A stretch of 64,000 nucleotides of DNA, from contig JAZKJV010010122.1 in NCBI GenBank assembly GCA_037367405.1, positions 152,001-216,000 on the forward strand, in the 5' to 3' direction. Position numbers and translations under genes: made by a program. Positions within the stretch are counted from its first letter, which is position 1. Each line of letters begins with the position of its first letter. The stretch is from Ottelia alismoides. Taxonomy: Eukaryota > Streptophyta > Magnoliopsida > Alismatales > Hydrocharitaceae. The notes beneath the pieces were generated by a model. The model saw nothing but the letters and a program-made list of their open reading frames with translations, searched no databases and had not been told where the DNA came from. Shown piece by piece: positions 1 to 11,361 of this stretch.

Positions 1-153
1 ACTTCATGTGTGATTAACAAATATATTGGGAAATAAGATGCTCCGCTTGTCAAAAATAGAGGAATAAGGCTTCCTTATCAAGAAATAATGAGATTTTCTC
101 CCAGAATAGGAAATCTTACACACATCGCGAGTACATTATTCATTATAATATGA

Positions 154-490
154 GGAAAGGGAGCCTATTTCACGAAATAGGTAACCTTACCTACTTCATG
201 TTTATTTTTAGCAATTTTTTTTTTGAAAAATACTATCCTGGATTTTCATAACTATATCCCTTTAATATGTTATTCAAATTTCGTCAGAAACAGAGACTCG
301 TATACTCTCCATATAGAACATGTAATTTTAACGGTCTTAGATTTGTTGTAATCGACATGCTTTGGATGTAGGGTATAGGAGTCTCTGTTTCTGACGAAAT
401 TTGAATGACATATTAGAGGGATATATTCATGAAAATCTATAATGGTATTTTCAAAAAAAAATAAAAAAATGATTAATTAGGTTCCCTTCC
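154..490. mobile_element. Fold-back MITE, copy F1
   Basis: A palindromic element. Short terminal inverted repeats (GGAAAGGGAGCCTATT at the left, AATTAGGTTCCCTTCC at the right) enclose two long complementary arms. The left arm holds TTTCGTCAGAAACAGAGACT and the right arm its complement, AGTCTCTGTTTCTGACGAAA. The same core recurs in seven entries between 31.2 and 36.5 kb. No coding capacity and no clear target-site duplication. It ends about 100 bases upstream of the start codon of the next gene, so it may supply promoter or 5' UTR sequence. Confidence 0.7.
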
Positions 491-588
491 TCTTATAATA
501 TTAAGAATATTTGCATATGTTTTGTATTCATTTCCCTCCCATAAAAAGTCAAAAAAAATCCTCAAGGCCTCCAAAAGGCTTCTCCTCC

Positions 589-2991
589 ATGTCCGCCACC
601 GCCCCTTGGCCGCCGGAGGAGACTGAGATCTGCAACGACGACGGCTTTGTCTACAAGCGCCGGAAGCGCGATGACTCCCCACCACCGCCTCCCTCGGCGG
701 CGGCAGAGGCGGCAGAGAGGCGGCGGAGGAGGAAGGCCGCGCTGCTAAAGATAAAGGAGCGCTATTCGAGCGAGATGGAGCGGTGGGAGCGCTTCTCAAG
801 TGCCGTAGACGAGCTGAGTCGGACGGGGAGGGACATGGAGACATCTGCGCCTGAGACCGTTGCGGAGACGCCGGACGACGCAGCAGTGGCGGATGTCGGG
901 ATCCGCGACCAGATCGAGGAGCTCCTTCGAGAGGTATTGGAGGTCACGAGCTTTCGATTTCGTCTGCTTTTAAAAAAAAAAACTGGTTAGGGCTCCTGTA
1001 TTTTTTCCCAGTATTTAGGGTTTTGGTTATAGTTTTCAATTCGTGATAACTCGGCGTTTCTGAACCCGCTTGATCGGCAATCCTGCAGTTCACAATCGAG
1101 CGTTTGTTGATTGAAGATTGTTTCTTGCAGCTTCTACGAGCTAGCTGTTAGCGAGATTGCAGCCCAAATTTAGTTACTTAGCCGGTACATGTTTGCCGAT
1201 GCTGCAAAGGAAAACGAATGCGCATTCGCGATGCGCCTTAAAAAGAACACGCCATATAGCAGCGAGACTTACAAAGCTTTGGAGCGTGTGATTGCATTGG
1301 AGTTGGTAATCGTTGATCACCATGTTGGGGTTCTACTTTGGGTATCAAGTGGTTCATAGTTTAAGAAGTTTGCGCTGCGCTTGATCTTTGTGGTTATAGC
1401 GGCTGCGGCTTTTAAGCGTAGTTATCTGGCATCTGTATCTTATCCAATTAGGATAGTCCCACAAATCATGCTCCCAAATGCTAGAAAGACACTAACCTTG
1501 GCACTCAAGCCACCGATCTACAGCGACCGACGCTTTAGTTGTTGTGGTTATGGAGTTGATGTGTTTGAGTTCAAATCTAATAAAAATTAGGTACCCAGGA
1601 AACGATTTTGTGGTCTGGCTGGATTAATCCAAAGCACTCCAAAGTTTGGGGAACTTTGCGAGGATGTACGTGCAACTTGTTTTGTACAAAGACTTCTATG
1701 TAGGTACTCTCTGAAATAATAGAATAAACTACATATTGCTTATCGCTCCAACCTTGCATTAGAAGCCTTTTGAATCCTCCGGTAGCAGGTTGTTTGAGTG
1801 TTGCCTTGATGACTGAAAATTCTTGAGAAGCTAATGCTACTGAAGACCATGTTTGCAGTCGCTAGATAAATTACGAGCGTTGCGAAGAATGTTATCTATG
1901 GAAAGCGAACACGTTCGAAGTTGCAGGATGTTCTCGTGTTTCGTTGGAATTTTGTTCGCAATGAATTTGGGATGGCTTTCAAAATCTCAAGGGGACATTT
2001 GAAATTTATCTCATGTCTCCAGTTATGTGAAAAAGAGCAATGGACGGGGAGGGGTTCCTCAAACAACAAGGAACTGAGGCAACTATTAAAGCAATTGACT
2101 TGAGCATGTTTTCCATCACTTCTCAAGAAACACGTGGAGTGTTTGGATGGATCTCTAAAGGAGGTCCATCCCACCGTTCCCCTCAAAAAAACAAGTGGAG
2201 TGTTTCTTTGCAAAATTGTTCACAATTTTATATGCAGCAATTCCGCCAAGATCTCTAATGCATAGAGGTTTTGTTTTTATAACTTTTGAGGTTATGCTTC
2301 AAATGCAAGTTGTTAGTTAAGATGCATAGATGCATGCTGCTTCATGCATGGCAAGGTCGGGAACGTGGGAAATTGAGATTATAACATGTTGATGAAAGAC
2401 AGTGCCCTTTCAGGAAAAAATGGGGTCTTTATTATGTCATTGTGAAGACATAAATAACTGTTGCGCGAGAAGAATCGAGGCATATGCATGAAATAGAAGC
2501 TGCGTGTTTGATCATTGCAAAGACAGCTTTTTTGAGCTCACATCAATATATGACATTTTTGAAACTAAAGGTTTATGCAAAAATGGTATATGTATGGTAT
2601 CCCTCCGTTTTCAGATAAACCGAGTTAATTTTGGTCTTTTGTTTTTTGACTGAGCTCTCGGCATTACTAAAGGGGCTTTACATGCCGTGGGTGTATTTGA
2701 GTCGTTAAGAGATTATAGAAGGATTGTAAGACTGCTTTTTTTGTTTTAATAGATTTTGGACGATGCCCCAATCTGGATCACCATCCTTAGGTTTTCTGAA
2801 AGAACTCTAGACATTAATTGTTGATGGTGCAGGTAAAAGCACAAGAGGTGGTGATCGATAAGATATCTGATGTTTGCGATGTGATTGAGTCGCTCTGCGA
2901 CATCCGTGAAGAGGCAATGACGAAGGAGCTACTTGAGCTTCCTATCTGGACAACTAATCCCAGGTCTCTACTGGCTTTATTGTCGGACTGA
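589..2991 (+). CDS. Two-exon gene, small coiled-coil protein of unknown function
   Basis: Predicted as exon 1 589-933 (115 codons) and exon 2 2833-2991 (53 codons including TGA), joined in phase 0 across a 1.9-kb GT-AG intron. The donor is GAG|GTATTG and the acceptor TGGTGCAG|GTAAAA, giving 167 residues. The N-terminal part is charged: a KRRKRD stretch near residue 20 that could be a nuclear localisation signal, a proline run, then an alanine/glutamate/arginine-rich segment (residues about 40-65) likely to be helical. The C-terminal half is acidic, amphipathic and coiled-coil-like, and ends in [11 protein letters not shown]. Exon 1 is strongly G/C-rich, unlike its surroundings. An in-frame ATG at 517 exists but lies in AT-rich, UTR-like sequence, so 589 (TCCATGTCC) is preferred. 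An alternative splice at 2970 to the acceptor near 3089 would change the last residues. I recognise the style of a plant-specific uncharacterised family but cannot name it. The intron holds no gene I can see. Confidence 0.66.
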
Positions 2992-3145
2992 TTTCTGACT
3001 TGGTTTTTCCGGAGGTATTGAAATAGTTTGACGCTGAATCTGACAGAAGAAGCTGCTCTGTGATTCACTTTTCTTCTTTTCCTTTTAGGTGTATATTTTT
3101 CTTGGTTAGCAGATGAGAGTGTTTCATGGTGTTACTAACAAGTTC

Positions 3146-3617
3146 CTTATCATGGTAGTTTCTACTTATTTGGATGTAGTGCTTGTATCTGTCTACTGTT
3201 GTAACTTTATTAACAAATTATTAGTCGAATTTTTGATACGGTTCCTAAAATTTTGTCAGTTTGTAAGTATAAATTCATTTGCATGGAACTGCTTATCCTA
3301 TAAATGGAATAACTAACGACTTATCCTTTATTGCTGAACCATATACAAAAAAGGGTAATAATTTCACGTTCAGTGAACTTATCATGGTAGTTTCTACTTC
3401 TTATTTGGATGTAGTGCTTGTATCTGCCTGCTGTTGTAACTTTATTAACAAATTATTAGTCGAAATTTTGATACGGTTCCTGCAATTTTGTCAGTCTGTA
3501 AGTATAAATTCATTTGCATGGAACTGCTTATCCTATAAATGGAATAACTAACAACTTATCCTTTATTGCTGAACTATATACAAAAAATGGTAATAATTTC
3601 TCGTTCAGTGAACTTAT
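3146..3617. repeat. Tandem duplication, 232-bp unit
   Basis: Two head-to-tail copies of an AT-rich unit beginning CTTATCATGGTAGTTTCTAC, at 3146 and 3378, and the first bases of a third at about 3607. The copies differ by a few substitutions and a 3-base indel. The stretch lies just downstream of the two-exon gene and encodes nothing recognisable. Confidence 0.8.
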
Positions 3618-3693
3618 TGGTAATCTGTTATTTTCCCACACATTTTAGAGCTCCAATCAGACTTTTGTAATTTTTATACCAAATATGGCATCA

Positions 3694-3751
3694 TTTCTAT
3701 CCTTTCATTTTATTGAGAGGAGTTTCTATCCTTTCATTTTATTGAGAGGAG
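3694..3751. repeat. 29-bp direct tandem duplication
   Basis: TTTCTATCCTTTCATTTTAT plus nine more bases is present twice without spacer (3694-3722 and 3723-3751). The copies are identical, which suggests a recent slippage or repair event. Confidence 0.9.
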
Positions 3752-3814
3752 TTTGTTTTGAAAGGAAGAAGGGTGTTGAACTGTAAAAGTGGACACCCAA
3801 AAAATTTATATTCA

Positions 3815-4460
3815 CAATTTAAGCACAAAATCACAAAGCCCCAGACCTGCATAAGAGTCTAGCATGCTCCATCACTCTTTCAACATAAAATTTCTCTTCA
3901 CTAAAAATCCCATTTCTCGCTAGCCAGATCATCCACAGAATAGAGGTTGCATGAACCTTCTCTTGTCCAGTGCTTCTCCCAGATGGACCGATGGACTCCT
4001 TAAAATCACCAATCCCTGAGGATGCAACTTTAGGAATAGCAGTAGCCTTTGTCCAAAGAAAAGAGATGATAGTGCTTCTCCCAGATGGACCGATGGACTC
4101 CTCATAACCACCAACCCCTGAGGATGCAACATTAGGAATAGTAGCCTTTGTCCAAAGAAAAGAGATGATTGGCGTCCTCCTCCTCCCTCACAAAGATGGT
4201 AGGAACTGTCATCCCTTAGGCACAACTTGGCTCTCGGAGCACCAGTCATCCCCTGCTCTCTTTTGAGCAGTCAAAGAAAACATCATCTCCCTTCTAAAGA
4301 GATGATCAGTGTCCTCTATCTCACCACAATGATTGCAGGAACTGCTCACCCCCAGGAACAACCTAGCCCTCAGAGCACCAATCATCACCCGCTTTCACCT
4401 TAGCAGTCAGAGAAAACACCTTCACCTTTCTAGGGATCTGGCAGGAGCAGATTTGTCCCA
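3815..4460 (-). pseudogene. LINE (non-LTR retrotransposon) ORF2 3' remnant, zf-RVT region
   Basis: Read on the minus strand this is the C-terminal part of a plant L1-type reverse transcriptase polyprotein. PRKVKVFSLTA precedes a zinc-binding segment SCNHCGEIEDTDHLF, which matches the zf-RVT pattern CxxC...HLF. The segment ends with WMIWLARNGIFSEEKF, the usual tail of such ORFs. The frame is broken by several shifts and stops. A second, degraded zf-RVT-like block follows the first, and a block of about 100 bases is tandemly duplicated (about 3970-4068 and 4069-4168). No 5' part of the element, endonuclease domain or RT catalytic motif was found nearby, so this is a truncated relic. Confidence 0.62.
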
Positions 4461-6211
4461 ATAATGGTGCGACAATCCTCGGGTTCTTATGGGAGGAAGT
4501 TTTGGAAGATCTTTGTGAAAACTAGTGAAATTCGATGGTTATGGCTAGAATGATCAAGGGAATATTGTGTGCGAAGGAATCTACTTGGAAAGGTGACAAA
4601 GTTGAGGTCGGTTTCAGGTATCCTGGACTACAAGATTAGCAAACGAGGATTTTCATATATTTTGGAACACTGATCTGTTGTCGATTTTGTCGAATTAGAG
4701 GTTAATATATTGCCTTGGTTAATTGACATCACTCGACATATTCCCTTGCTCCTTTGTATGCCTTGTCGCCCTCCAGTGGCATGCCTGATCAGCCATTTTC
4801 TGTCTCACCATGTTGGGACGATCGTCGGAGATCCACCTGTGGTTGTTATTATCAGGTCAGTTTGCCTTCTGTCGCTCATAGCTCGTCATCTTTCCTCTTT
4901 CTGGAAATGTGGTGAATTTGCGGTGAATTATCGACTCCATACACAATCAACATACTGCTAGTGTGGAGAAATCTCACTAGTGCCTTCGATTGCTTTTTCT
5001 CCATGTTCCTCCATCCGTGAGAGGGTGTGATTACAAAAACAAACTCCATCTAAAGCTTCGGAGTTGGGTTTCTCAGTTCATTTTAGACGGGCCTTCCACG
5101 ATACGACCGCCATTGGCCAAAGTGTCTCACCACCATTGCGGTTTGCATTCTTCTTCCCACGATCTTTTGTTTCGTACATCCATGTCAGTTCTTCCTCCTG
5201 CGGGATGTACCATTCAGTGCTCTCTCTTCTTTGTTATTAACGAGTTTGGGCCTAAATAAAATTAGGATTTACTCCTCATGGGATAATAATTTCAGGAGTG
5301 TTTGCCCAGCATCTCCATACTGTCGCTTATATGGTGATGCGTCAGTCGCGTCGGAAAATCCTATATCAACCTCATCTAACACACTTACAAAAGGCTCCAA
5401 AATTTTAAAAAACAAGGGACTTTGAACGGCATCTAAGGTGGCGAACAAAGGTGTTGTTGCAATCAAAGGTGCAGCATTTCTGTGCTCCAAAAGCAGGACA
5501 AGAGTACCTCGATTTCATGCAAAGAATTCTTCCAAAAAAGGTGTAGATATATTTTGGACTAGATATCAGACCGAGAAATTTTCTTTCCACCGCTCTCGAG
5601 ATTGTAGATTGGCCTTCCTTATCTCACTTTTCCAGAGCTTTCCAAGGGCATCGATCCACCCATCTAGGATAATTATTATACGTAGAATGTAAATCTAACA
5701 TTGTGAGTCCTCTGATCTTTCCACCGAAGGAGATTTGCGTTCGGTAGCTGAAAACTAGTCTAAGAATAGGAGGCGTTGCCATCGAAAAGTTGAATACATC
5801 CACATATCACAAGCACAATCCATCTCAAAATCAGTCCTTTTTCTATCAGAAGGCAACAAAGAATCCGTTGCAACATCTTTCTTTGAGCTCATGCAGACAA
5901 CATCAATGATCTCAGGTAACCCTCTCACAAAAATCCCATAAAATACAAGAAAAAAAGACAAATGAACACAAACGAATGGCTCAGACCGTTGAGCTAGATT
6001 CCCTTGATATCTCATCGACAGACACGGTCTCCGTCTCTCTATCCCTCTCCAGCATCCTCATGGCACCCGCTCCTTGCGAAACCTAATGAGGCGGGCTGCA
6101 TACCTGCAACACGATGGAGGAGGGGTCGACAAGGAGGTCGGCATGACGCGAGGAAGGGGGAGGGGAGGCAATGCTATGGTGGAGAGGAGGTGTGCACAAC
6201 AAAAGGGCTCA
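4461..6211. other. Intergenic, no gene supported
   Basis: About 1.7 kb of mixed-composition sequence. Open frames here are short (at most about 90 codons), overlap on both strands, and show no recognisable motif. Some of it may be decayed transposon sequence continuing from the LINE remnant, but no domain could be read. The segment 6004-6211 is locally G/C-rich and holds short frames only. Confidence 0.5.
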
Positions 6212-6711
6212 TATCAATGTAGGGGAAGTGAAGAGAGCACAAGTAGAGGTGTGTGGTGGTTGATTGGTGTCCTGCAAGCTTTTCCTTTTCCTTATGTTGA
6301 ACTTTTGAATGGAGGAAGCAGATTTGAGTCTTACGAACTGCATTAGCATATGTAATTGACCTTATATTTGATGTTGATGTGAGCTAACGTTAGATATAGG
6401 GATGTACATGGATCAGATTGGATTGGATTGTAGTTTAATTCGTGTCCAATCCACTCTTAACTGATTATAACTTTTTTTCAATCTGATTCAATCCATTAAA
6501 TACATATAAATACAACACAATCCACCGAATTAGAGATTGAATTGGATTTTTAGTGCTCACAAAAATATCCAAAAAATATCCCATAACATAAACCTATATT
6601 ATAAGAAATACTCTACTTGCATCATCCCATCCCACTACATTTTCCATAAAAAAATAAATCACGTGTCAAATAAGACCAAATCACCCATGAAAGGAGTTCG
6701 AGTATGTATTT
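6212..6711. repeat. Dispersed repeat D, copy 1
   Basis: Matches 8372-8922 in the same orientation over about 500 bases with scattered substitutions. Copy 1 lacks about 45 bases present in copy 2 (after the GAGTCTACGAACT segment). The shared sequence contains TAGGGATGTACATGGAT followed by GATTGGATTGGAT, and later inverted AATCCA motifs, which resemble the terminus of a hAT-type non-autonomous element. No full element with two ends could be drawn. Confidence 0.65.
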
Positions 6712-8371
6712 ACACATCCACGAAGAGGAAACAACTATCAACACGAACATATCAGTTTTTCTTATTGCAACAGAAAATTGGTTAAAATTTTTCTCTGCAT
6801 GTTCTCGTGACAAACGATCAATGTGAGTACACATAGCACACACACAGTAAGTACATATGTATATATGTATGGACACACAAACACATATATACATCTTTCT
6901 GCAAACAATCTAAATTCATCACCAACACAAGCAATATAAGCAAATGGCATCATCATTCAAAAATCAAATCGCAATTTCAATTGTTGGGTATATCAGATAT
7001 TTCTTATAACAACAAAAATCAAATCAGAATTTCAATTGTTGGTCTACAATTACGATATATGAACTAAAAGATGTTAATCCTTAAGAGACTATGAGCAATA
7101 ACATGAGGCATGTAAGTGTCGTTTTAAAGATGATTAAGGATAAACTAAACAGTAATTTTCATGATCATATTAACAAGATTATAATCATGCATATCCGATT
7201 CATATATCAATTACAAGATGCACGCATGAACCAATTAAACTATGTATAGATCATTTCAGGGTGAGATCCAGGAAAGACAAAGTAATAAATAAATTACGGT
7301 AAATAAAATATAAAATATATTAAATTAGAGATCGTTGAAGCGCCCATTACGGGTTGTCATTAGAGAGGATATCACCCCTACAATACCGGTGCGAATGGTA
7401 TTGGTGATATGTTCTCAAGATACGATGGCACATGATCGTCGTCCGCGTACACCGATAAGATCGTTCTCGAAAGCACCTCAGAGAACTGCAGCTGAGAGAA
7501 GAAGAAATCGCATGTCGCAGTTGCGGTGGAACGACAAAGAGCAAAAGACGGCTAGAGAGTTTTCTTGCGAGTGAAGAAAACGAAGTCCATGGGATGGTAT
7601 AAGAAGACCTAGAGCATGTCTTTTCATCTTCCAAACCCCCCTCCCAATGGGCGCATCTTAGGATTTTGAAACGACAGCTAGATCAGAGTTGTTGGAGTCA
7701 AGTCGAATTCCCTTATTGCGGTTGAATCACAATTAATCCATAGAATTAATTTATAATCCACCCTCTAATGAAACCTACAGGCAAAGTATCGACATCTGAT
7801 ATCTGAATTGACTCTCCCGAGCCGGAGCCGACGACAGAGCGGAGTGTGTGCGGTCCTCCATTTCTCTTCTCTACTATTGCTACAAGAGCATGTGTTGTAA
7901 ACTCCTATATAAGCCCACCAAAAATTTAAAAATACTAGATGTGATACTAAACTTACACACAAGCCTCACCTTATTTCAAATTTGAGAATTCTCAACTTTC
8001 CCTCCAACATCAATTAGTTTCCCAATTGAAATCAAAGTAATAATCTAATGTAATTACATAGGTGAACCAAGTTAAAATCTAATTATATTAAGCATAAATA
8101 CAACAATCCCCTACGAATTCATCAATTTAAAAAAGTGATTCAAAGAGATTCAAAAAGACAACTTTCAACTGCCACACTTTGCTTTCAGTAAAGGTATCTT
8201 CCGGTTTGAACATTTACCTAAGTTTACTACTTTCACCTTAACATGAACTAAGTGGACTACATTTTGAATTTTAGATCTTAGTGCTAAAGTATACGGTAAA
8301 AAAATAAAGTATTATTCTTGATACAATCTTTAAGATTGGTGCTCTTAAGACCATGCAACCTTTTCATGTTT
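6712..8371. other. Intergenic, no gene supported
   Basis: Mostly AT-rich sequence between the two copies of repeat D. A locally less AT-rich island at about 7335-7640 has a 79-codon frame with an arginine-rich middle, and overlapping frames on the other strand. It matches nothing I recognise. It could be an exon relic, but neither splice context nor a family supports that. Confidence 0.45.
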
Positions 8372-8922
8372 TATCAATGTGGGGGAAGGGAAGAGAGCAC
8401 AAGTAAACTAGAGGTGTGTGGTGGTTTATTGGTGTACTACAAGCTTTTCCTTTTCCTTATGTTGAACTTTTGAATGGAGGAAGCAGGTTTGAGTCTACGA
8501 ACTCGACTTATCGAACAATTTTCATTTGCGTTGTACTAAATAATTTAACGTTTAAGCATATGTAATTGACCTTATCTTTGATGTCGATGTGAGCTAATTT
8601 TAGATATAGGGATGCACATGGATTAGATTGGATTGGATTTTAGTTTAATTTGTGTCCAATCCACCCTTGGCTGATTCTATTTTTTTTTTTTCAAATCCGA
8701 TTCAATCTATTACATATATATATAAATACAATCCAATCCACCAAATTAGAAACTGGATTGGATTTTAGTACTCACAAAATTATCCAAAAAAGATCGCATA
8801 ACATAAACCTATACTATAAGAAATACTATACTCTCATCATCCCATCCCACTACATTTTCCATAAGAAAATAAATCACGTGTGAAATAAGACCAAATCACC
8901 CATTAAAGTAGTTCGAGTATGT
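8372..8922. repeat. Dispersed repeat D, copy 2
   Basis: Second copy of the repeat at 6212-6711, in direct orientation about 2.16 kb downstream, with an additional segment of about 45 bases. It carries the same TAGGGATGCACATGGAT and GATTGGATTGGAT motifs. The two copies plus intervening DNA could be a segmental duplication or two insertions of one element. Confidence 0.65.
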
Positions 8923-9100
8923 ATGTATGTACATGTACACAACATACAAGTACGTGGTTAGTCACGTTAACACTCGTATATATTTAATATGTAAGAATTA
9001 ATTCCATCGTAAGGATTGGCTTCAATCAACGAGTTAAGTTTAAAAAAAATACATATTGAAATTTAAAAGGAAGAGAGAAACAGACAGTTGGGGGATTTAA

Positions 9101-9228
9101 ATTTAAGAGAGGGATTTAAAATACAATTAAATGTGTAATATGCTCTAATGGATGGAATGGAAGCAAATCAATTAATATTATATATACTATTTATTTATTA
9201 GTAGATTAATAAATTGGATTGGATTTTG

Positions 9229-9263
<35 letters not shown>

Positions 9264-10676
9264 CGGATACAATCCATAAATAATGGATTCGTAAAACATC
9301 AATCCGATCCAATCCACTAGATTGATAAAATCAAATCAATCCAATTTAGTATGAACGTATTCGATTCTATTACAAATTTTATTCGACCAATGCACACATT
9401 AGTTAGACATTATAGCATATCCTTATATTTTGCGTAATTACATGTTTAATATTTGAATCAATGTTTTGAAAATCAAATCGGCCGGTTCGACCGGTGAACC
9501 GAGCCTAGACCGATCTAGTTAACTGGTTTATTATCGGTTCAGTTCCAATGTTCAAATTTTCATCAACTCATCTGTGCAACTTATTATTTTTAACCCACTT
9601 TAACCAAGTTCAACCGAAGCTGAACCACATAATTTTTTTAATTATTTAAAATAATGATAGTAGTGGGAGTCAATGTTTTGAAAACTGGATCATCGGACAA
9701 GCCGGTTCGATCGATCCGATCGGTGAACCGGGCCTGGACCGATCCGGTTAACTAGTTCTTGTCGTTCGGTTTGAAATCAACTCGCCGGTTCAACTTATTA
9801 TTTTTAACTCGATTTAACTAGTTTCAATCGAAGTTGAATCGTAATTAATTTTTAATTATTTAAAAATAATTATAGTAGTGGGAGTTGAATTTAAGAGAGG
9901 GATTTAAAATACAATTAAATGTGTAATATGCTCTAATGGATGGAATGGAAGCAAATCAATTAATATTATATATACTATTTTTTTATTAGTAGATTAATAA
10001 ATTGGATTGGATTTTGATAATAATAATAATAATAATCGGATACAATCCATAAATAATGGATTCGTAAAACGTCAATCCGGTCCAATCCACTAGATTGATA
10101 AAATCAAATCAATCCAATTTAGTATGAACGTATTCAATTCTATTACAAATTTTATTCGACCAACGCACACATGTAGTTAGACATTATAGTATATCCTTAT
10201 ATTTTGCGTAATTACATGTTTAATATTTGAATCAATGTTTTGAAAATCAAATCGGCTGGTTCGACCGGTGAACCAAGCCTAGACCGATCTAGTTAACTGG
10301 TTTATTATCGGTTCAGTTCCAATGTTCAAATTTTCATCAACCCATCTGTTCAACTTATTATTTTTAACCCACCTTAACCAGGTTCAACCGAAACTGAACC
10401 ACATTTAATTTTTTTTATTTAATTAAAATAATGATAGTAGTGGGAGTCAATGTTTTGAAAACTGGATCATCGGACAAGCCGGTTCGATCGATCCAATCAG
10501 TGAACCGGGCCTGGACCGATCCGGTTAACTAGTTCTTGCCGTTCGGTTCGAAATCAACTCGTCGGTTCAACATATTATTTTTTACTCGATTTAACCAGTT
10601 TCAATCGAAGTTGAATCGTATTTAATTTTTAACTATTTAAAAATAATTGTAGTAGTGAGAGTTGAACTCATGTCCT
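9101..10676. repeat. 788-bp tandem duplication of a MITE-bearing segment
   Basis: Two direct copies, at 9101-9888 and 9889-10676, of a unit starting ATTTAAGAGAGGGATTTAAA, nearly identical apart from scattered substitutions. Each unit contains a trinucleotide microsatellite of different length and two diverged versions of a CCGGTTCGACCGGTGAACCG-type sequence preceded by TGTTTTGAAAA, so four versions of that motif lie in a row. The second unit runs into the TIR element at 10451-11330. Unequal exchange between such motifs would explain the duplication. Confidence 0.8.
9229..9263. repeat. (ATA)n microsatellite
   Basis: An uninterrupted AAT/ATA trinucleotide run of about 35 bases. The equivalent position in the second duplicated unit (about 10016-10036) has a much shorter run, so the array changed length after the duplication. 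Confidence 0.9.
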
Positions 10677-10716
10677 TTGGCTATCTATTTAAAACTTTTA
10701 ACCAACTACTCTAACA
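10652..10716 (-). repeat. tRNA-derived (SINE-like) box A/box B segment
   Basis: On the minus strand GAGTAGTTGGTTAA resembles the A box and ATGAGTTCAACTCTC the B box of RNA polymerase III internal promoters, about 35 bases apart. No cloverleaf or anticodon arm can be drawn, so this is not a tRNA gene. It is best read as the head of a tRNA-derived SINE or a tRNA-like relic inside the surrounding element. Confidence 0.3.
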
Positions 10717-10844
10717 TAACTTTTTACTTTTAATAGATTTAAAATATTATTAAACTACTATTACGTTATAGAACATCTAGTTCAAATTATATATATATAC
10801 ATAATGATGCGTATGACATTTGATTGTACATACGAAAAATTATT

Positions 10845-11080
10845 GGGATTTTTACCCCACGAACCTTAGAAAATTGTTAAATTACCTATACGACCTTTTG
10901 CACAACGTAATTACCTCATCGACCTCGTAAATTATCCCAAGAATCCTCACGAGCTTCAAACAAATTAACCGCATGGTTCATCGGGTAAGAGAGTTTACGG
11001 GGTCGAGGGGGGGATTGTATTGTTTCAAGGTCGAGAAGATAATTTACAAATTTTATAGGGTTCGTGGGGTAAAAATCTCA
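10845..11080. mobile_element. Palindromic Mutator-like MITE, GGGATTTTTACCC type
   Basis: The left end GGGATTTTTACCCCACGAAC and the complement of the right end (AGATTTTTACCCCACGAACC) are near-identical inverted repeats. They extend for about 50 bases through GTAAATTA and CGACCT motifs, with a palindromic interior. The TIR is closely related to that of the larger element at 32282-33342, so this looks like an internally deleted relative. It is nested in the 10451-11330 element. The flanks look only imperfectly duplicated. Confidence 0.68.
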
Positions 11081-11342
11081 AAAATGTTTATGTATACTCT
11101 GATATATATATTGTTTATGTATTTTATTTTTATTTCAAGTATATTTAAGTTTATATTTTATATACATTTTATTTCATTTCGATTTGATTAGTTGGTTCAA
11201 CTATTTTTTTCTCATCGGTCCGATTTAATCTAATTTTAAATAATCATGACGTCGTCATCTGATTGAACCAATTTAATTATATGGTTTCACCCGATCCGAC
11301 CATTTCGATAATCTAGTTCAATTTCAAACACACTAGTGCATA

Positions 11343-11361
11343 CCCCGTGCATTGCACGGGG
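11343..11361. repeat. Perfect palindrome CCCCGTGCA-T-TGCACGGGG
   Basis: A 9-bp arm, single-base loop palindrome directly right of the TIR element. Similar CCCGTGC-A/T-GCACGGG palindromes are commonly seen at the ends of plant non-autonomous repeats, so this probably marks the start of another element whose far end I could not find. Confidence 0.7.

Larger units (their letters stand above)
10451..11330. mobile_element. Non-autonomous TIR element with CCGGTTCGA motifs
   Basis: The left end TGTTTTGAAAACTGGATCAT and the complement of the right end (TGTTTGAAATTGAACTAGAT) form imperfect inverted repeats that extend into GATCGG/CCGATC-rich subterminal sequence. The interior is AT-rich and non-coding, contains a tRNA-like segment, and is itself interrupted by another palindromic element (10845-11080). 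Superfamily is uncertain because no convincing target-site duplication was found. Copies of the left end occur repeatedly in the tandem duplication upstream. Confidence 0.5.

Noticed and set aside
7335..7634. Arginine-rich 79-codon frame as a gene or exon
   Set aside because: Opposite-strand frame is longer (95 codons) and neither shows motifs, splice sites or supporting neighbours.
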